A stretch of DNA of 64,000 nucleotides, taken from assembly GCF_001729245.1 (NCBI RefSeq), contig NZ_CP015217.1, positions 1,304,001-1,368,000 on the forward strand, read 5' to 3'. Of this stretch, positions 61,388 through 64,000 are shown piece after piece. Position numbers and translations under genes: made by a program. The notes under the pieces are model-generated. The model was not told the DNA's origin and did not search any database. It saw only the letters and a program-made list of their open reading frames with translations. This stretch comes from Leptospira tipperaryensis. GTDB lineage: Bacteria; Spirochaetota; Leptospiria; Leptospirales; Leptospiraceae. The stretch's first letter is position 1; every line of letters starts with the position of its first letter.

Positions 61388-61996
61388 GTTTTTTCTTTCC
61401 TCTGATTTAAGCACAGCCTGTTGGAAGAATCGTTGTCATTGTGGGAACTCTTACGTTTACCGACGCGGTTTCTGCGAAGTTCGTATAACTGCACAGGGCT
61501 AACGTTGTGGGAACTCTTACAGGTTAGCGACTTCTCCGATTCTGCGAAGTTCGTATAATTTCACAGTGCTATCATTGTGGGAACTCTTACAGGTTAGCGA
61601 CTTCTGCGATTCTACGAAGTTCGCCTAACTGCACAGTGCTATCATTGTGGGAACTCTTACAGGTTAGCGACTTCTGCGAAGTTCGTATAATTTCACCGTG
61701 AGGATCGCTGTGGGAACTCTCACAGGTTTGAACTTCTGCGATTCTACGAAGTTCGTCTAACTGCACAGTGCTGACGTTGTGGGAACTCTCACGGGTTTGC
61801 GACTTCTGCGATTCTGCGAAGTTCGTATAATTTCACTGTAAGGATCGCTGTGGGAACTCTCACAGGTTTGAACTTCTGCAATTCTACGAAGTTCGCCTAA
61901 TTTCCTTCGATAAAAGATTGTTGTGGAGATTCTGATGAGAATCATGGAAATCTCTTTCTTGAGAAAAAAATCTTTAAGAGAGGAGATTCACAAAGA
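61388..61996. repeat. Composite A/B tandem array (seven units) upstream of dut
   Basis: Family A (GTGGGAACTCTYAC) starts at 61441, 61507, 61577, 61647, 61710, 61779 and 61850; family B (GAAGTTCG) at 61476, 61546, 61616, 61678, 61748, 61818 and 61888. They alternate strictly with a period of 62-71 bp. Linkers are AGGTTAGCGACTTCTGCGAT and TGCACAGTGCTATCATT. A small hairpin GATTCT/AGAATC is at 61932-61947, and AGGAG precedes dut. Confidence 0.92.
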
Positions 61997-62434
61997 ATGA
62001 AAATTTCAGTTAAAAAACTAAAACCAAACGCGGAACTTCCCGGATTACAAACGATTCATTCGGCGGGTTATGACGTGCACGCGTGCCTGGATTCCAATCT
62101 AATCCTCGAACCGGGAAAGGTTTTTTTGGTTCCGACGGGGCTCTCTTTTGCGATTCCTCCGGAATATCATTTTGAAATTCGTCCACGATCGGGCTTCTCG
62201 ACTAAGAATCGAATTCTCATTCCGAATTCTCCCGGTACGATTGATAGTGATTATCGAGGAGAGTTGATGATTCCTCTTCTAAATTTAGGAGATTCTCCCT
62301 TTGTAGTCGAGCACGGAATGAGAATCGCGCAACTCCTCATTCGTAAAACCTGGTATGCGGAATGGTCCCTCGTCGAAGAATTCCCGGATCAAACCGAGAG
62401 AGGCGCGGGCGGATTCGGCTCAACGGGCGTATAA
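61997..62434 (+). CDS. dut: dUTP diphosphatase
   Basis: 145 aa, trimeric dUTPase. Motifs: HSAGYDVHACLD (motif 1), IRPRSGFSTKNRILIPNSP (motifs 2), GTIDSDYRGELMIPLLN (motif 3), RIAQLLIRK and RGAGGFGSTG (motif 5). Removes dUTP and provides dUMP for thymidylate. Confidence 0.95.
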   Translation: MKISVKKLKPNAELPGLQTIHSAGYDVHACLDSNLILEPGKVFLVPTGLSFAIPPEYHFEIRPRSGFSTKNRILIPNSPGTIDSDYRGELMIPLLNLGDSPFVVEHGMRIAQLLIRKTWYAEWSLVEEFPDQTERGAGGFGSTGV

Positions 62435-62982
62435 CGTTCTCTCTTCTTTCCAGTTTTTTTTAGACCCGTCCTTGATAAAAGGTCGAAAATCTGAAAATAA
62501 GTTCTGTTGTTTATCATGAGAAATCTTGTTCTATTTTTTATACATCAGTAAGATATTAATTTCCGAATATTCTAAAAATAAAATGTTTCCTTCTGCATCC
62601 GGCGGAAGGATTCCCGATATCCCGAGGTTTATTCGCGTTCGTTGCTGCTATAAAGTTTTCGAAATCGTCTTTGGACAAAAAGCGTCGAGATCGATTGGAA
62701 ACACCACCGATCTTTCAAAGCTTTCTCTTTTGAACATCTTTATCCTAAATCCAGATCGGAGAGCTTCGAGGGCACGGTAGATTCGAAAAACTCGAATCAA
62801 AAGAAAGCCTCTAATCTGCGAAAAAACAATCGATCCATGGAGAAACTCGAGAATAAAACGCATCCTTGGATTCCATTGCGATTCTGCTTCCCATCCTATA
62901 AAAGTGTGTTAAACATTGTTTAAAGAAGTCTTGCAAAGACCGCGTAGGAAACTTTAGTTCGTTCAAAACATGAGGTAAAAGA
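62435..62982. other. Gap without supported gene
   Basis: Open frames on both strands look spurious. A small stem GATTCGA/TCGAATC is at 62780-62798. A perfect inverted repeat TTAAAC-ATT-GTTTAA (62909-62923) lies about 60 bp before the next gene and may be an operator. Confidence 0.5.
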
Positions 62983-63480
62983 GTGAAGGATAAAAACCAA
63001 TATCTATTGGATTGCTATCAGGCGGCGTTTGGGACAAACATGCCCGTTTCCTTGAGAGATATGATTCTCAGTGGCGAATTTATAAAATTTTCTAAAAAGG
63101 ATTTTTTGCATAAGGAGTCGAATCAATTCTTTGAAGTTGAGTTGATCAAAGATATCGGAGATCGTATGGGCGGCCTGGTCGATCAGAGCACCCGGATTTC
63201 GATCGCGGAGGGTTTGGATCGGGATGAACCGATTGCCTTTGCGGATCTAAAGCCAAAATCCGGAGGGGATGATTTTATATATAACTTCGTTGTATTTCCT
63301 GCCTACGACGAAGAAGATCCGTGTGCGGTTTATCTTCTCAAACATAAGGGATATCCCGCCGACGAGTTTGAAGATGAGGACGAAGACGGGGATGAGGTGA
63401 GCGTTGAGAGTGATTTGGAATTCGAGCTGCAATCCGTTTTCGATTCTTTTAATGAACTCTTTTTAAGTCTTGAAAGATAA
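62983..63480 (+). CDS. Hypothetical acidic protein (possibly SUKH/SMI1-like)
   Basis: 165 aa, GTG start. Strongly acidic C-terminal third (EFEDEDEDGDEVSVESDLEF). The middle has FADLKPKSGGDDFIYNFVVF and CAVYLLKHKGYP, a layout slightly similar to SMI1/KNR4 (SUKH) domains, but I cannot confirm that family. No signal peptide. Confidence 0.65.
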   Translation: MKDKNQYLLDCYQAAFGTNMPVSLRDMILSGEFIKFSKKDFLHKESNQFFEVELIKDIGDRMGGLVDQSTRISIAEGLDRDEPIAFADLKPKSGGDDFIYNFVVFPAYDEEDPCAVYLLKHKGYPADEFEDEDEDGDEVSVESDLEFELQSVFDSFNELFLSLER

Positions 63481-63612
63481 GCCGAGCCTATTTTACAGCC
63501 TCTTTTTTGGCGCCACTTAGAGTCTGCTCTAAGTCAAAAGAAAATTTCGTTTTCAGTTTTCATTCTTTCCAAAGCTGTCTAATCCATAAAGACTTCGGAG
63601 TTAAAGAATTTA

Positions 63613-64000
63613 ATGGAAACGATGTTAAAAGGAAAGACCGCTCTGGTCACGGGCTCTACCGCGGGGATCGGTTTTGCGATCGCAAAACAGCTGCTAAACG
63701 AAGGTGCAAACGTATTTATCAACGGAAGAACTGAGTCCCGTGTGGATCAAGCGATCGCACAATTGAAGGATGAGATTCCGAACGGAAACGTAAAAGGATT
63801 GATCGCCGACTTTGGAAAAAAGCAAGAGATCGATTCGATTTTGAAAGAATTACCCGAGGTCGATATTCTTATCAACAACGTGGGAATTTTCGAACCGAAG
63901 GACTTTACGGAAATTCCGGACGAAGATTGGTTTCGTTTTTTGGAAATAAATCTCTTGAGCGGTGTAAGACTCTCCAGATTCTATCTTCCTAAAATGCTAA
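63613..64000 (+). CDS. Short-chain dehydrogenase/reductase, 3' end off window
   Basis: 129 codons visible, running off the right edge. The classical SDR NAD(P) motif is in KTALVTGSTAGIGFAIAKQL (TGxxxGIG), then ILINNVGIFEPK (variant of NNAG) and the helix FLEINLLSGVRLSRFYLP. The Ser-Tyr-Lys triad lies beyond the edge. ATG 63613 preferred; ATG 63622 is possible. Substrate unknown. Confidence 0.88.
   Translation, partial: METMLKGKTALVTGSTAGIGFAIAKQLLNEGANVFINGRTESRVDQAIAQLKDEIPNGNVKGLIADFGKKQEIDSILKELPEVDILINNVGIFEPKDFTEIPDEDWFRFLEINLLSGVRLSRFYLPKML

Noticed and set aside
61441..61900. Possible integron attC array: GCCTAAC boxes, imperfect hairpins and cassette-like genes elsewhere in the window
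   Set aside because: The matching right-hand box GTTRRRY is not met (GTTAGCG instead), most family B copies read CCTAAACGC or TATAAACGC rather than RYYYAAC, copies are tandem without genes between, and no integron integrase is present.

Overview
The window reads as chromosome from a spirochaete of the genus Leptospira, most likely the pathogenic clade (the species cannot be fixed by eye). Support: an aerobic-type citrate synthase beside a diaminopimelate pathway, a complete MEP isoprenoid route with both dxs and dxr, two bactofilins, a CHASE2 adenylate cyclase, frequent TTG/GTG starts, many lineage-type hypothetical proteins, and intergenic DNA full of short palindromic repeats.

Layout. 1-5.5 kb: a PUA/SAM methyltransferase cut by the left edge, gltA, a DUF4160/DUF2442 pair and a large lytic transglycosylase. 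5.5-12.4 kb: a TPR-like protein ending on a 47-bp tandem repeat array, a coiled-coil hypothetical, a bactofilin, pdxA, a membrane protein, a TPR protein, then two repeat-rich gaps around an XRE regulator with a clear operator. 12.4-17.5 kb: a WecA-type transferase divergent from dapA-dapB-cdaA-cdaR-acpS (lysine/peptidoglycan precursor, c-di-AMP, acyl carrier activation). 17.5-29.5 kb: small TPR protein, second bactofilin, DUF4321 protein, then a dense run rpsB-tsf-pyrH-frr-uppS-cdsA-dxr-rseP-proS-trpB-trpA. 29.5-35 kb: CHASE2 adenylate cyclase, dxs, TPR protein.

35-48.3 kb is the accessory part. AT-rich stand-alone genes (two RibD/DHFR-fold proteins, a VOC protein, a BrnT/CopG-type toxin-antitoxin pair) and a few ordinary leptospiral genes (DUF1343/NamZ-like enzyme, 841-aa cNMP-binding-like protein, lipoprotein, hypotheticals) lie in long gaps filled with two palindromic motif families. 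Family B has core GAAGTTCG followed by TATAAACGC, CATAAACGC or CCTAAACGC. Family A has core GGAACTC / GAGTTCC with GTRGG/CYAC flanks. They often alternate and build tandem arrays with periods near 70, 86, 110, 164 and 210 bp. Twin 174-bp GC-rich elements with compensatory base changes flank the toxin-antitoxin pair.

48.3-64 kb: a hypothetical protein, nnrD/E, a lipoprotein, then the translation/RNA operon rimP-nusA-infB-rbfA-truB-rpsO-pnp with an M16 peptidase, a composite A/B repeat array, dut, an acidic hypothetical protein and a truncated SDR gene. No rRNA, tRNA, CRISPR array, transposase, integrase or phage gene was seen.
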